64,000 nt of DNA from Candidatus Kinetoplastibacterium crithidii (GCA_027557655.1 CP064915.1:62001-126000), one strand, 5' to 3'; positions 1-9,352 are shown, counted from the first letter of the stretch. The notes: a model not told the origin generated them from the sequence alone. Made by a program: numbers and translations.

Positions 1-1327
1 TAAGTTGTGTTTGTAGCGCTTTACTATATGGTTCACCTATATTATTTTTGTCTAATAGCTTAGCATAAGGTTTTATTTTATCTATTATTTCATTTCCCCA
101 TTCTACTAATGAAATACTGTTTTTATTGTTTAATAGAAGATTAGGTTTTCTGCCATGTGTAGATACTTTTATAAAATTATCATAGTAATGTTTATAGTCA
201 CTATCATTATAAAAATTTGGACTTTCATTTACAGCACAGAATAATAAAAAAGAATCTAGAAATAAACAAGTATCTTTTGATATGCCTATGCTGGAGTTAG
301 GATCTATATCAAGACATCTAATCTCTATATATTCTACACCTCTTTTTTTTAGTGCATTTATTGGTCTTTCGCCATTTTTAACGGTGCATTTTGGTCTAAT
401 ACTAGAATAATATTCATTTTCTATTTGCAAAATATTAGTATTTAATTGTAACCATTCGTTGTTTTTATATGTTCCTATTAATTCATATTCTGGCCAGGAT
501 GTTTTTAAACCATAAGTAATTTTTTCAATAAACGTATCTAGGTCGTTATAACATATTTTTAATTGTTTTTGCACATTGCTTTGATAACCTATATCACTCA
601 TTCTTAAACTTGTTGCATAAGGCATATATAGTGTTTCATTATCTAGAATATCTAATTTGCAAGTATGATTTGGTTTAAAAAATGTTTTTGATATTGCTGG
701 TGATGATCCAAAAAGGTATAGTATTAGCCAAGAATATCTTATAAAATTTCTTATTAAAGAAAAATAACCATATGATCTAATAGAATCCATGGTTATTTTA
801 GAACTATCATATATTTCTTGCCAGATATCATCATTAATTGAAAAGTTATAGTGCAAACCAGATATGCATTGCATTGTTTTTCCATAGCGATGAGCTAACC
901 CTTTGCGGTAAATATGTTTTAATAAACCAGCATTAGATTCTCCATAATAGGCTATAGGTATATCTTTTTCATTTGGCATTAGCAATGGAGGCATTGAGTT
1001 ATGCCATAGTATCTCTTCTTCTAAGGATTCATAGACGAAATGATGAGTATCTAATAATTCTTTGATTAATTTATCTATATTATCATTTGTACCAGTAATA
1101 AGTTCTAACATAGATTCAGAATAATCAGTAGTTATTTTATCATTTGTAAGAGGAGAACCTAGTTTTTTAGGATGTTTTTTACAAGATAACTTGCCAGTAT
1201 TATCTACACGCAATCCCTCTCGTTCAATACCTCTTAGTATTTTATTTGAAATATTAGATATGTTTCTAAGCCTATCTAGTTTATTTAAAAATGGTTCTTT
1301 AAAAGATATATTTCTTGAATTATGCAT
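1..1327 (-). CDS. gshA: Glutamate-cysteine ligase, 3' part outside the window
   Basis: First enzyme of glutathione synthesis: ATP-dependent ligation of L-glutamate to L-cysteine in the cytosol. Translating the minus strand from the ATG at 1327-1325 gives 442 codons without a stop, running off the left edge, so the C-terminal end is missing (the E. coli enzyme is about 518 aa). Family landmarks seen in order are EREGLRVD near residue 28, TTDYSESMLELITG near residue 70, HRYGKTMQCISGLHYNFS near residue 150, MRMSDIGYQ-like LRMSDIGYQ, and GVEYIEIRCLDIDP near residue 350, which match the gamma-proteobacterial GshA family. No clear Shine-Dalgarno sequence precedes the ATG. It is divergent from the Tim44-like gene. 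It pairs functionally with the glutaredoxin at 12765. Confidence 0.92.
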   Translation of the reverse strand, partial: MHNSRNISFKEPFLNKLDRLRNISNISNKILRGIEREGLRVDNTGKLSCKKHPKKLGSPLTNDKITTDYSESMLELITGTNDNIDKLIKELLDTHHFVYESLEEEILWHNSMPPLLMPNEKDIPIAYYGESNAGLLKHIYRKGLAHRYGKTMQCISGLHYNFSINDDIWQEIYDSSKITMDSIRSYGYFSLIRNFIRYSWLILYLFGSSPAISKTFFKPNHTCKLDILDNETLYMPYATSLRMSDIGYQSNVQKQLKICYNDLDTFIEKITYGLKTSWPEYELIGTYKNNEWLQLNTNILQIENEYYSSIRPKCTVKNGERPINALKKRGVEYIEIRCLDIDPNSSIGISKDTCLFLDSFLLFCAVNESPNFYNDSDYKHYYDNFIKVSTHGRKPNLLLNNKNSISLVEWGNEIIDKIKPYAKLLDKNNIGEPYSKALQTQL

Positions 1328-1762
1328 TATTAGATTGTTTTCTTATAATATATTCGTTGTTTATGATTGACTTTAGGAAATTAGGTGATAAAGACAGTAA
1401 TCCTATAACTTTCTTATCATATAAGACTTGTAATTATATTAATAGTTGTATCTAAGTTATCGAGTTTGAAATTATACAATATACATGTATATTATATTCA
1501 TAGCAATATTTGAAAGTAATTAATAGAGATTTTAACTTTATTATATTTGATTAATATTTTGCATTAATTATTGATAATAAGTAGTAATTGTAATTGTTTT
1601 CTTCAAAGTTCCAAAAGTTATTTTGGTTAGATTATTTGACAATTAGCTTATTATATTTATATTGTATAATAACTCCTTAGTTTATTATGTATATATTGTA
1701 AATAGAGCATAATATTTCATTATAAGAATGAATTTCATCATTTTGGGTTTTTAGGATATTTT
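1328..1762. other. Intergenic region between gshA and the Tim44-like gene
   Basis: About 435 bases of very A+T-rich sequence between two divergent genes, with stops in all frames and no recognisable gene remnant. It should carry the promoters of both flanking genes. The only reasonable promoter match I see is the plus-strand candidate listed at 1636-1663. Confidence 0.6.
1636..1663 (+). promoter_or_regulatory. Candidate sigma-70 promoter for the Tim44-like gene
   Basis: A perfect TTGACA (1636-1641) is followed after 16 bases by TATATT (1658-1663), about 100 bases upstream of the start codon at 1763. A TATAAT also occurs at 1665-1670, but its spacing of 23 from TTGACA is too long. TATAAT-like words are frequent by chance in such A+T-rich DNA; the full TTGACA is the stronger part of the evidence. 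Confidence 0.4.
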
Positions 1763-2635
1763 ATGCATAGATTAACTTTAAATAAATTTATGTTTGTAAT
1801 TATAATTAGTTTGTCAATTTTTTCAATTTCTTTTAATGCTGATGCAAGACGTATAGGTAATGGAGGATCTTATGGTAGACAATTTTCAAATATGAGTAAA
1901 ATACGGAATAATAATTATTATTCTAATAAATCTAATCATAATAAATCTTCATTAAAGAAAGAAGCTATAAATAAAAAAGATAGAAGTATGTTAGGTGCAG
2001 TTTTAAGTGGTTTATGGTTAGCTACTATTTTTTCATTTTTTGGCGTAAATAATTTATTTTTTAATTTTTTCACTAATTTATTTATTTGGTTTTTTATTGT
2101 AGGAATTATAATTTATATTATTAGGAAATATGCTTTATCAGAATTTTCTGTAGACTCATTAGGGGTAAATTCTAAGTTTGTAAATAAATATAAATCTCCT
2201 TATGGAGAAACAAATAATGAAGATATATCAGAAGCTAAGATTATATCTGAAGATTTTTATAATATTCCAAATGATATTGAATTTAACAAAGATAGTTTTT
2301 TAAATGAAGCAAAAAGAATTTTTATTTATATTCAAGAAATATGGAATAAAAGAGATAAGGATAATTTAAAAGAATATTTGACAAAGGAATTATTACTAGA
2401 GCTTCAAAATCAATTTGATTCTAATTCAGATATTAATACTAGAGTTTTAGAAGTAGAAGCTCAACTTTTATCAATAAGCAAGTTGGATGATTGTTATTTA
2501 GCTAGTATTTGTTTTTCTGGTACTATTGATTATGCTAATAATTCGAGGCCTTTATCTTTTGAAGAAATATGGAATTTTCAGAAATATGATGGTACAGGAT
2601 GGTTGCTATCAGGAATTCAACAAAAAACCATATAA
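1763..2635 (+). CDS. Tim44-like domain membrane protein
   Basis: A 290-aa protein with an N-terminal signal-like segment (residues 7-28) ending in NADARRIGNGGSYGRQ. This is close to the ADA-R-R-x-G-G-G-x-S-x-G-R-Q start typical of betaproteobacterial Tim44-like proteins. A polar Asn/Lys/Ser-rich linker follows, then two hydrophobic segments (about residues 78-97 and 98-120) and a C-terminal soluble domain (about 175-290) resembling the Tim44/MBA1-like fold (pattern EAKRIFIYIQEIWNKRD, then LLELQ). The bacterial family has no settled function. It stands alone between gshA and thiD, so the context gives no clue. Retention in such a reduced genome suggests an envelope role (inference). Confidence 0.75.
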   Translation: MHRLTLNKFMFVIIISLSIFSISFNADARRIGNGGSYGRQFSNMSKIRNNNYYSNKSNHNKSSLKKEAINKKDRSMLGAVLSGLWLATIFSFFGVNNLFFNFFTNLFIWFFIVGIIIYIIRKYALSEFSVDSLGVNSKFVNKYKSPYGETNNEDISEAKIISEDFYNIPNDIEFNKDSFLNEAKRIFIYIQEIWNKRDKDNLKEYLTKELLLELQNQFDSNSDINTRVLEVEAQLLSISKLDDCYLASICFSGTIDYANNSRPLSFEEIWNFQKYDGTGWLLSGIQQKTI

Positions 2636-2690
2636 TTATTTTTATTTTACTTCATATATTTAAGTAGTATTTATTAAAGATAATTTATGG

Positions 2691-3518
2691 TTAAAACCAT
2701 TTGTGGAAGTGATGTAATGGACCATAACCTTGACCAACTTTTAGTCTGTTCGAGTCTATAATAGAATTAGTTAAAAATAATTTTGCTTTTTCTGCTGCTG
2801 ATAATACATTTTCTCCTCTAGCTATAAAGGCTGTTAAGGCTGCTGATAAAGTGCATCCGGTACCATGTGTATTATTAGTATGTATTTTTTCTCCAGGTAT
2901 TTCTATAATATTTTCACCATCAAAAATCATATCAACCATTTCATTTCCTGGTAAATGACCTCCCTTAAGAATTACCCACTTATTATTAGAATTGTTAGAA
3001 ATCATCTTACTATGTAATTTTTTTATAGTAATTTTCATATCTGCTAAGTTTTGTGCTGGTGGTTCTCCAGTAATTATTGCTGCCTCAGGTATATTAGGAG
3101 TTATTACTGTAGATATTGGTAACAGGTGATCTACCAGGGTTTTCGTAGCATTAGACTTGAGTAAATAATCACCATGTTTAGATATCATTACTGGGTCCAA
3201 TATTATGTGGGCAGGTTTCCATTTTATAAGACTTTCTTTTACAGCCAATGTAATTTCAGAGTTTCCAAGCATTCCTACTTTAACTGCATTGATATTGATA
3301 TCTTGGAAAATAACATCAATTTGTTTGGAAATAAAATCTGTAGGCATATATGATATCCCATATACACCAGATGTATTTTGTGCTGTAACTGCTGTTATTA
3401 CAGCACAAGCATAGACGTTTAGAGCACTCATGGTTTTTACATCTGCTAGAGTACCAGCTCCTGCAGATGTATCAAAACCTGCTATACTTAGAGTATTAAC
3501 TATATCTATCTTATTCAT
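2691..3518 (-). CDS. thiD: Hydroxymethylpyrimidine/phosphomethylpyrimidine kinase
   Basis: Phosphorylates HMP and HMP-phosphate to HMP-pyrophosphate, the pyrimidine half of thiamine. The 275-aa protein shows the ribokinase-fold ThiD signatures: an N-terminal SIAGFDTSAGAGTLADVKT (residues 11-29), VYACAVITAVTAQNT (35-49), and the C-terminal HGTGCTLSAALTAFIARG, which holds the anion hole and catalytic base. Length is normal for ThiD. It lies 5 bases downstream of thiG on the same strand, so the two are probably one transcript. The converging Tim44-like gene ends 55 bases away. Confidence 0.95.
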   Translation of the reverse strand: MNKIDIVNTLSIAGFDTSAGAGTLADVKTMSALNVYACAVITAVTAQNTSGVYGISYMPTDFISKQIDVIFQDININAVKVGMLGNSEITLAVKESLIKWKPAHIILDPVMISKHGDYLLKSNATKTLVDHLLPISTVITPNIPEAAIITGEPPAQNLADMKITIKKLHSKMISNNSNNKWVILKGGHLPGNEMVDMIFDGENIIEIPGEKIHTNNTHGTGCTLSAALTAFIARGENVLSAAEKAKLFLTNSIIDSNRLKVGQGYGPLHHFHKWF

Positions 3519-3523
3519 TTAGG

Positions 3524-4327
3524 TCAGTCGTTTTTACTAGTATGAATTAATCCTTCACGAGGAGAACTAGGAGAACTTTCATATGTTTTTTTAGGCATAC
3601 GTTTTGCTAAGAAAGCTTCTCTACCAGATTCTACTGATTTTTTCATTGCACTAGCCATCAAAATAGGATTGCCAGCACATGCTATAGCAGTATTCATTAA
3701 TACACCATCACATCCTAATTCCATTGCAATAGCAGCATCTGATGCTGTTCCAACTCCTGCATCTACTAATACAGGTATTTTCACATTATCAATAACTAAC
3801 TGTAAATTCCATGGGTTTAGGATTCCCATCCCAGATCCTATAAGTGATGCTAGTGGCATAACGGCAACAACACCTATATCTTCTAAAATTTTACATTGTA
3901 TTGGATCATCAGTACAGTATGCCATTACTTGAAATCCTTCTTTAACTAAAATTTCAGCAGCTTTAATTGTTTCTGGCATATTTGGGAATAATGTTTTTTC
4001 ATTTCCTAGAACCTCTAGTTTTACTAAATTGTGACCATTAAGCAATTCTCTAGCTAATCTCAAAGTTCTAATTGCATCTTCTGAGTTATAACATCCTGCT
4101 GTGTTAGGTAAGAGCGTAAATTCAGATGAAGGTATGAATTCTAATAGATTAGGAGCTTCTTTATTTTGACCAATATTAGTCCTTCTAATTGCTACAGTTA
4201 CAATTTCAGCACCACTTGCAACTATCGCTTGTCTTGTCTGTTCAAAATTTTTATATTTGCCAGTACCTACAAGTAGTCTAGATGTAAATTTTCTATCAGC
4301 AATACAAAAAACATCTTCATTATTCAT
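3524..4327 (-). CDS. thiG: Thiazole synthase
   Basis: Forms the thiazole phosphate ring of thiamine from deoxyxylulose 5-phosphate, a glycine/tyrosine-derived imine and sulfur delivered by thiocarboxylated ThiS. The 267-aa TIM-barrel protein has SRLLVGTGKY near the N-terminus, TVAIRRTN (residues 45-52), the active-site region LVKLEVLGN with the expected Schiff-base lysine, PLASLIGSGMGILNP, and the phosphate-binding VDAGVGTASDAA. The ATG at 4327 is preceded by a weak GGAA ribosome site. First gene of thiG-thiD. I see no TPP riboswitch core (CUGAGA) in the 238-base upstream gap. Its sulfur carrier ThiS lies 20 kb away at 24226. Confidence 0.95.
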   Translation of the reverse strand: MNNEDVFCIADRKFTSRLLVGTGKYKNFEQTRQAIVASGAEIVTVAIRRTNIGQNKEAPNLLEFIPSSEFTLLPNTAGCYNSEDAIRTLRLARELLNGHNLVKLEVLGNEKTLFPNMPETIKAAEILVKEGFQVMAYCTDDPIQCKILEDIGVVAVMPLASLIGSGMGILNPWNLQLVIDNVKIPVLVDAGVGTASDAAIAMELGCDGVLMNTAIACAGNPILMASAMKKSVESGREAFLAKRMPKKTYESSPSSPREGLIHTSKND

Positions 4328-4565
4328 ATTAATTTCCAGAATTTATATATTAATAAGGTTATATAGTTATTGGATGAGTTATAATAATTAATTATAAGAT
4401 GATTTTTATGTTATTGATGATTTAGACTACCAATACTATATAACAGATTTATTTATAAGATAATTATAATATTACACCTATTTATGATATATGTGAATTA
4501 CTCGTTAGGTTTTAATAAATTTATTTTATTTAAGTATATATTAGAGATTAAGGATTATTAATTTT

Positions 4566-5168
4566 GTGTTTAAAGTTGGTCTAACTGGTGGTATTGGTTC
4601 TGGTAAAACTCTAGTTTCTAATTATTTAAAACAAATAGGGGTTTTTATTATAGATACTGATCAAATAGCTAGGGAATTAACTAGTGTTGGTGGAAAAGCT
4701 ATTCAACATATTAGGAAAGCATTTGGTTCTGAATCTATAAATGATAAAGGGGCATTAAATAGAATATGGATGAGGAATAGAATTTTCTTAGATTATTCAG
4801 AAAAAATAAAACTTGAGAATATTTTGCATCCATTGATTATGGAGCTTGCTTTTTTAAAAGCAGCCAGTTTCTATGGAAATTATGTAGTCTTTGTTGTTCC
4901 TTTATTAATTGAATCAAAAGATTGGATTAATAAGATTGATCGTATATGTGTAGTTGATTGCAATATTTGTGATCAAATAAAACGGGTTAGGGATCGTGAT
5001 TGTATTGAAGTAGATTTAATTATGAGGATAATTAAATCTCAGTCACCTAGGTTTATGCGTTTAAAATATGCAGACGATGTTATCTATAATGGTGATAATA
5101 TTTCTACTGACGAGTTATATAGGCAAGTTTTGATTAAACATAAAAATTGGTGTTTGTTGTCCCAATAA
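4566..5168 (+). CDS. coaE: Dephospho-CoA kinase
   Basis: Last step of coenzyme A synthesis, phosphorylating the ribose 3'-hydroxyl of dephospho-CoA. The 200-aa protein opens with GLTGGIGSGKT (P-loop, residues 5-15), followed by DTDQIAREL and HPLIMELA, normal for the family. Translation starts at GTG 4566-4568, the only start that keeps the P-loop near the N-terminus. It is followed after 58 bases by zapD, the same neighbour as in Bordetella. CoaD, the preceding enzyme of the pathway, is at 46224. Confidence 0.94.
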   Translation: MFKVGLTGGIGSGKTLVSNYLKQIGVFIIDTDQIARELTSVGGKAIQHIRKAFGSESINDKGALNRIWMRNRIFLDYSEKIKLENILHPLIMELAFLKAASFYGNYVVFVVPLLIESKDWINKIDRICVVDCNICDQIKRVRDRDCIEVDLIMRIIKSQSPRFMRLKYADDVIYNGDNISTDELYRQVLIKHKNWCLLSQ

Positions 5169-5226
5169 TGTTCAGTAATTTTATTGTAATAAATTTTTTA
5201 ATTTTATAACTGGATTTTTATATAAC

Positions 5227-5976
5227 GTGATTTTTTTTGAACATCCTTTTAATGAGCATATTCGAGCATATTTGCGTTTAGAATATTTGTTTGATAGGTT
5301 GCTTTTTGCAATAAATAGCAATGATATTAGATTACATCAGTTAGCAGTCTCTTCATTTTTTGATATTATTGATCTTATTGAGCGGTCAGATATTAAAGGT
5401 GCTATTCTGCAAGATTTAGAGAAGCAACGTTTATCTTTTTTACGTTTTCGTGAACATAACGCGGTTAATCAAAAAGCTCTCGAGGGTACACTGACTGAAA
5501 TAAAAAACATTAGTGCTAGATTAATAACATCAGGCAGACCAGGTAATATTTTGAGAGATAATGAATGGTTAAATAGTGTGAGAAGTAAACTCTTGGTCTA
5601 TGGATGTGCTGCACAGTCTGATATGCCTTCATATCACTTTTGGCAACATAAACCAGATGAAGAAAGAAGAAATGATTTATTGTCTTGGTTTTCTCATATT
5701 AGCCCTTTATTCGATGCTTTGAAAATAGTTCTTGAATTGTTAAGAGAGTCGGGAGAATTTTCAGAATTTTTAGCAGAAAAAGAAGGATATAAACAAATGT
5801 TAGGTGGGAAAATATATCAATTATTAAGGGTTGGTGTAGATAGGAAAGCTGGAGTTTTTCCAGAAATAAGTGCTAATAAACATATGATTTGGATAAGGTT
5901 TTCTCTTCAAGATGAAAATTTTAAGTCTAAATATGTAAAAGAAAATATTGTATTTGATATGGCTTTATGTAAATAA
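5227..5976 (+). CDS. zapD: Cell division protein ZapD
   Basis: FtsZ-associated protein (former DUF1342) that cross-links FtsZ filaments at the division ring. The 249-aa product begins IFFEHPFNEHIRAYLRLEYL, the very conserved family start, and ends VFDMALC, also typical. Start codon is GTG at 5227. It sits between coaE and the convergent Nudix-ThiE gene. In related genomes yacG, a small zinc-finger gyrase inhibitor, usually follows zapD. Here only 7 bases separate zapD from the next gene, so yacG is gone from this site. Confidence 0.92.
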   Translation: MIFFEHPFNEHIRAYLRLEYLFDRLLFAINSNDIRLHQLAVSSFFDIIDLIERSDIKGAILQDLEKQRLSFLRFREHNAVNQKALEGTLTEIKNISARLITSGRPGNILRDNEWLNSVRSKLLVYGCAAQSDMPSYHFWQHKPDEERRNDLLSWFSHISPLFDALKIVLELLRESGEFSEFLAEKEGYKQMLGGKIYQLLRVGVDRKAGVFPEISANKHMIWIRFSLQDENFKSKYVKENIVFDMALCK

Positions 5977-5983
5977 AATATTT

Positions 5984-6955
5984 TTATATAAAAGCTCGGA
6001 TCCCTGCTATTCCATGAGCTCCATGTTGGTATGCTAATTCTCTGCAATTTTCTGATTGACCACCTAGAGAAAATACTGGTAGTTTTGCTTCTTTAACTAA
6101 TCTTTTAAAATTACTCCATCCTATCCCCAATTCGCCAGGGTGTGTTAGGGTATTATTTACAGGTCCTAGCACAGCGAAATCTGCATTTAATTTGCTAAAG
6201 GCAAATTCTAAATCATTGCTATTATGTGTTGATACAGCTGTTAAAAAATTAGATTTAATTTTATTAGACTCATAGGAAAAATTTTCCATATCTATAGAAC
6301 GTAAATGTACTCCATTTGCTTCTTTCCACCATGACTCTGGATGAGAGCTGTTTATTAATAATCTAGCATTGTATTTTTTGCAGATACTTAATACTAGATT
6401 CATTGCTTTATATAAAGATTTTGATGATAGCCCATCTGGCCAATTTGGTTCTCTAAATTGTACAAGAGATAGTCCTTTACTAAGAGCAGCATCTAGTCTA
6501 ATTAAGAATGACTCGATATTTTTTTCGTTCTGAATTGAAGTTATTCCATATGTATTAGGTATTTTTAACCATTTTATTGGGTAGGAAGCACTTGGAAGCA
6601 GATTATCAATTTTGTTAATTTGATTTATATTTGTCCATTGTAGATTTTGTTTTTCTTTACCATAAATATTTCCTTGCCATTGAATTACTCTGTAGAATAA
6701 TAAGTGATATTTTATATTCTGTTTGTAGAAGATATGATTTACCCATGGATAAGATTTTATTATATCTATGTCTAATTCTTCTTTAAGTTCCCTATTTAGG
6801 GTTTCATTCGGAGATTCATTTTTTTCAACTTTGCCGCCAGGAAATCCCCAATAAAATGGATAGGATTCATTTTTAGGCCTTTGTTCTAGCAAAATTTCAT
6901 TATGTTCATTTAATATTATTCCTATAGATACTTTTATAGTTATATTATTTGCCAT
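5984..6955 (-). CDS. Nudix (MutT-type) hydrolase fused to a ThiE/TenI-like domain
   Basis: A two-domain protein of 323 aa. Residues about 1-125 form a Nudix domain with box GGKVEKNESPNETLNRE then LKEELDI (G-x5-E-x7-RE-x-x-EE pattern), as in MutT, which hydrolyses oxidised dGTP. Residues about 150-323 resemble thiamine-phosphate synthase/TenI (LVQFREPN, LLINSSHPE, GVHLRS, AVLGPVNNT, FSLGGQ). Canonical ThiE residues are partly absent: no Lys after QFRE, SSH where ThiE has NDR, LRS where ThiE has LGQ. Such fusions are common in Pseudomonas and Betaproteobacteria. I chose ATG 6955 (MANNITIK) rather than ATG 6979; this cuts the overlap with the upstream ATPase to 11 bases. The thiamine role of the second domain is uncertain. 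Confidence 0.85.
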   Translation of the reverse strand: MANNITIKVSIGIILNEHNEILLEQRPKNESYPFYWGFPGGKVEKNESPNETLNRELKEELDIDIIKSYPWVNHIFYKQNIKYHLLFYRVIQWQGNIYGKEKQNLQWTNINQINKIDNLLPSASYPIKWLKIPNTYGITSIQNEKNIESFLIRLDAALSKGLSLVQFREPNWPDGLSSKSLYKAMNLVLSICKKYNARLLINSSHPESWWKEANGVHLRSIDMENFSYESNKIKSNFLTAVSTHNSNDLEFAFSKLNADFAVLGPVNNTLTHPGELGIGWSNFKRLVKEAKLPVFSLGGQSENCRELAYQHGAHGIAGIRAFI

Positions 6956-7814
6956 TTTTTGATACCCAATGACGTGCAAATTGATTTGCTATTCTTCCAG
7001 AACGTGACCCTCTTTCTAATGCCCATTGTAAAGCTTCTAAACGGAATTCATTTTGCTCTATTTGTTTTGTTCCAATTTTGTTTATCCAATATTGAACTAT
7101 ATCTAAGTAAGTGTCTTGATTGAAATTATAAAATGAAATCCAAATTCCAAATCTTTCTGAAAGAGATGTTTTTTCTTCTATAGTTTCTCCTGGATGTATT
7201 TCTCCATTAATATCGTTAGTAGTTTGTAAATTTTCTTTAAAATATTCTGGAATTAAATGTTTTCTATTTGAGGTAGCATATATTAATATATTATTTCCAG
7301 TCGACAAGATTGAGCCATCTAGGAATGACTTCAGTGCCTTATATCCAATTTCCCCTTCTTCAAATGATAAATCATCACAAAAAATAATAAATTTTTCTGG
7401 TCTATCATTTAATAATTCTACTACATCGAATAGGTCTCCTAAATCTGATTTGTCAATTTCAACTAACCTCAGATTTTTTTTGCTATATTTATCAAGCATT
7501 GAACGTACTAATGAACTTTTGCCTGTTCCTCGAGCCCCGGTCATCAATACATTGTTAGCAGGACGACCATTTACAAATTGATAAGTATTATCATCTATAA
7601 TATTCTTTTGTCTTTCTATATGAGATAAATCATCTACACTTATTTTAGAAAAATTAAATATAGAGTGTAAATGGCCTTTAGGACCTAACTTTCTCCATTT
7701 GTATGCACTAGCACTCCAGTCTACTTCTTTTGGTACAGGAGGAAGCCAGTTATGGATTTGAAGTAGTACTTTTTCAGCCAAAGCGTATAACTCGTTAATG
7801 TCAATATTTTTCAT
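6945..7814 (-). CDS. DUF815-family AAA-type ATPase
   Basis: A 289-aa cytosolic P-loop ATPase of the DUF815 family. It has Walker A GARGTGKSS (about residues 92-100), Walker B FIIFCDDLSFEEGE (about 140-153), a sensor-like IYATSNRKHL, and a C-terminal ERGSRSGRIANQFARHW segment. No biochemical role is firmly established for the family. It lies between argJ (9 bases downstream of it) and the Nudix-ThiE gene, which it overlaps by 11 bases. The same trio occurs in Bordetella, so co-transcription is likely. Confidence 0.85.
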   Translation of the reverse strand: MKNIDINELYALAEKVLLQIHNWLPPVPKEVDWSASAYKWRKLGPKGHLHSIFNFSKISVDDLSHIERQKNIIDDNTYQFVNGRPANNVLMTGARGTGKSSLVRSMLDKYSKKNLRLVEIDKSDLGDLFDVVELLNDRPEKFIIFCDDLSFEEGEIGYKALKSFLDGSILSTGNNILIYATSNRKHLIPEYFKENLQTTNDINGEIHPGETIEEKTSLSERFGIWISFYNFNQDTYLDIVQYWINKIGTKQIEQNEFRLEALQWALERGSRSGRIANQFARHWVSKNGK

Positions 7815-7823
7815 GCTATCTCA

Positions 7824-9047
7824 CTAAGAACGGTAATCTGCATTTATCGTTATGTATTCATGGGAAAGATCACAAGTATAAATAGTTTCATGAGCTTTTC
7901 CTTGGTTAAGTGATATTCTGATTATTATTTCTTTTTGTTGTAGTACATATTTCCCATCATATTCTATGTAGTCTGGATTTATTTCTCCATTTTTAACAAT
8001 AAGAACATCATTAAGCCATATGAATAAATTATTAATTGATATCTTTACATCTGAGTATCCAACTGCAACTAGAATACGTCCTATGTTAGGATCAGATGCA
8101 TAAAAGGCTGTTTTAACAAGAGGTGAATGAGCAACTGCATATGCTACTTTAAGTGCTTCTTGTGAATTGGTTGCTTTTTCTACATTTATAGTAATGAATT
8201 TTGTTGCTCCTTCAGCATCTCTAACAATTTTCTGTGCTAAATCTATTGCGGCCTTTTTTAATAATTCAAAAACTTTTTCATAGCTAGGGTCATTTTCATC
8301 GTTAATTTCTAGGCCTGATTTGCCTGTACACATTATTATGAAAGAATCATTTGTTGAAGTATCACCATCTACTGAAATACGATTAAAAGAGAAATCTGCA
8401 ATTTTTTTAATCATATTATCTAACAATGATTTTTCTATTTGAATATCTGTACCAATAAAACCTAGCATTGTCGCCATGTTAGGGCAGATCATACCAGCCC
8501 CTTTGCTTATGCCGGTAACTGTTATTTCTTTCCCATTAATATCTAACTTTTCGGAAAATATTTTTGGTTTTGTATCAGTTGTCATGATACTGTAAGCAGC
8601 ATCTTTCCATGTATATTTTCCAAAATTACTCAAAGTTTTGGGTAGGGCATTTATTATTTTATCTTCAGGAAGTTGTTCCATTACTACTCCTGTGGAGAAA
8701 GTAAGTATTTCCTGTGGATCTATTTGTAAGTGTTTTCCAAGTTCAGTACATATTTTTTGTGTTTTTTCTATTCCCGTGGATCCAGTTCCTGCATTTGCAT
8801 TGCCAGTATTAATAATTAATGTTTTTATTTGTTTTTTATTTGCTAAATTTTTTTCAGAAATTATAACTGGGGCTGCTTTAAATAAATTCTTTGTAAATAT
8901 TCCAGCTACATTAGTTCCCGGTGATAATTTAAATATTGTGAGATCTTTTTTGTTATTTTTTTTTATGCCAGCTTCTCCAATTGCTATTTCTATTCCATTA
9001 ATTGGAAAAATTTTATTGTCATCTGGAATATTTAAATTGACAGCCAT
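7824..9047 (-). CDS. argJ: Glutamate/ornithine N-acetyltransferase
   Basis: Transfers acetyl from N-acetylornithine to glutamate and, in bifunctional members, also uses acetyl-CoA; it recycles the acetyl group in arginine synthesis. At 407 aa it has normal length. The self-cleavage site and nucleophile lie in KGAGMICPNMATMLGF (the Thr of ATML). STNDSFIIM and the C-terminal LSHEYITINADYRS are also typical. I place the start at ATG 9047: the TTG 15 bases upstream coincides with a GGAG that serves well as ribosome site for this ATG. First gene of argJ-DUF815-Nudix/ThiE. With the decarboxylase at 34924 it could feed ornithine into polyamines (inference). Confidence 0.94.
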   Translation of the reverse strand: MAVNLNIPDDNKIFPINGIEIAIGEAGIKKNNKKDLTIFKLSPGTNVAGIFTKNLFKAAPVIISEKNLANKKQIKTLIINTGNANAGTGSTGIEKTQKICTELGKHLQIDPQEILTFSTGVVMEQLPEDKIINALPKTLSNFGKYTWKDAAYSIMTTDTKPKIFSEKLDINGKEITVTGISKGAGMICPNMATMLGFIGTDIQIEKSLLDNMIKKIADFSFNRISVDGDTSTNDSFIIMCTGKSGLEINDENDPSYEKVFELLKKAAIDLAQKIVRDAEGATKFITINVEKATNSQEALKVAYAVAHSPLVKTAFYASDPNIGRILVAVGYSDVKISINNLFIWLNDVLIVKNGEINPDYIEYDGKYVLQQKEIIIRISLNQGKAHETIYTCDLSHEYITINADYRS

Positions 9048-9276
9048 ATCACTAAACTCCAATATAGGTAAAAGTATAAACTTGTTGATTAAGCAATATA
9101 CTTAGTAATTGATTACTATAATAACTTTTGTTTTTAGAACTAAAGCTATTATAAGTATAATCGTAATTATAGATATGATTCGTAATATAAATTATTAATA
9201 AAGAAATAATTTGCTATTTAATCTTGTGGGATTACTAAATATGTAGATTAAGGAAATTTAAGATTTGATTTAAAAA

Positions 9277-9352
<76 letters not shown>

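Noticed and set aside
2688..2701. ATGGTTAAAACCAT palindrome at the thiD 3' end
   Set aside because: Six-base arms overlapping the thiD coding end with no T-run; too short to call a terminator.
4328..4565. Possible TPP riboswitch upstream of thiG
   Set aside because: No CUGAGA or ACCUGAU core on the thiG strand; only A+T-rich sequence is present.
9048..9062. TTG start for argJ at 9062
   Set aside because: The TTG overlaps a GGAG that is a good ribosome site for ATG 9047, where the conserved N-terminus begins.
8638..9105. 155-codon plus-strand frame opposite argJ
   Set aside because: Antisense to the conserved N-terminal half of ArgJ; hydrophobic composition is what the reverse frame of this A+T-rich gene yields.
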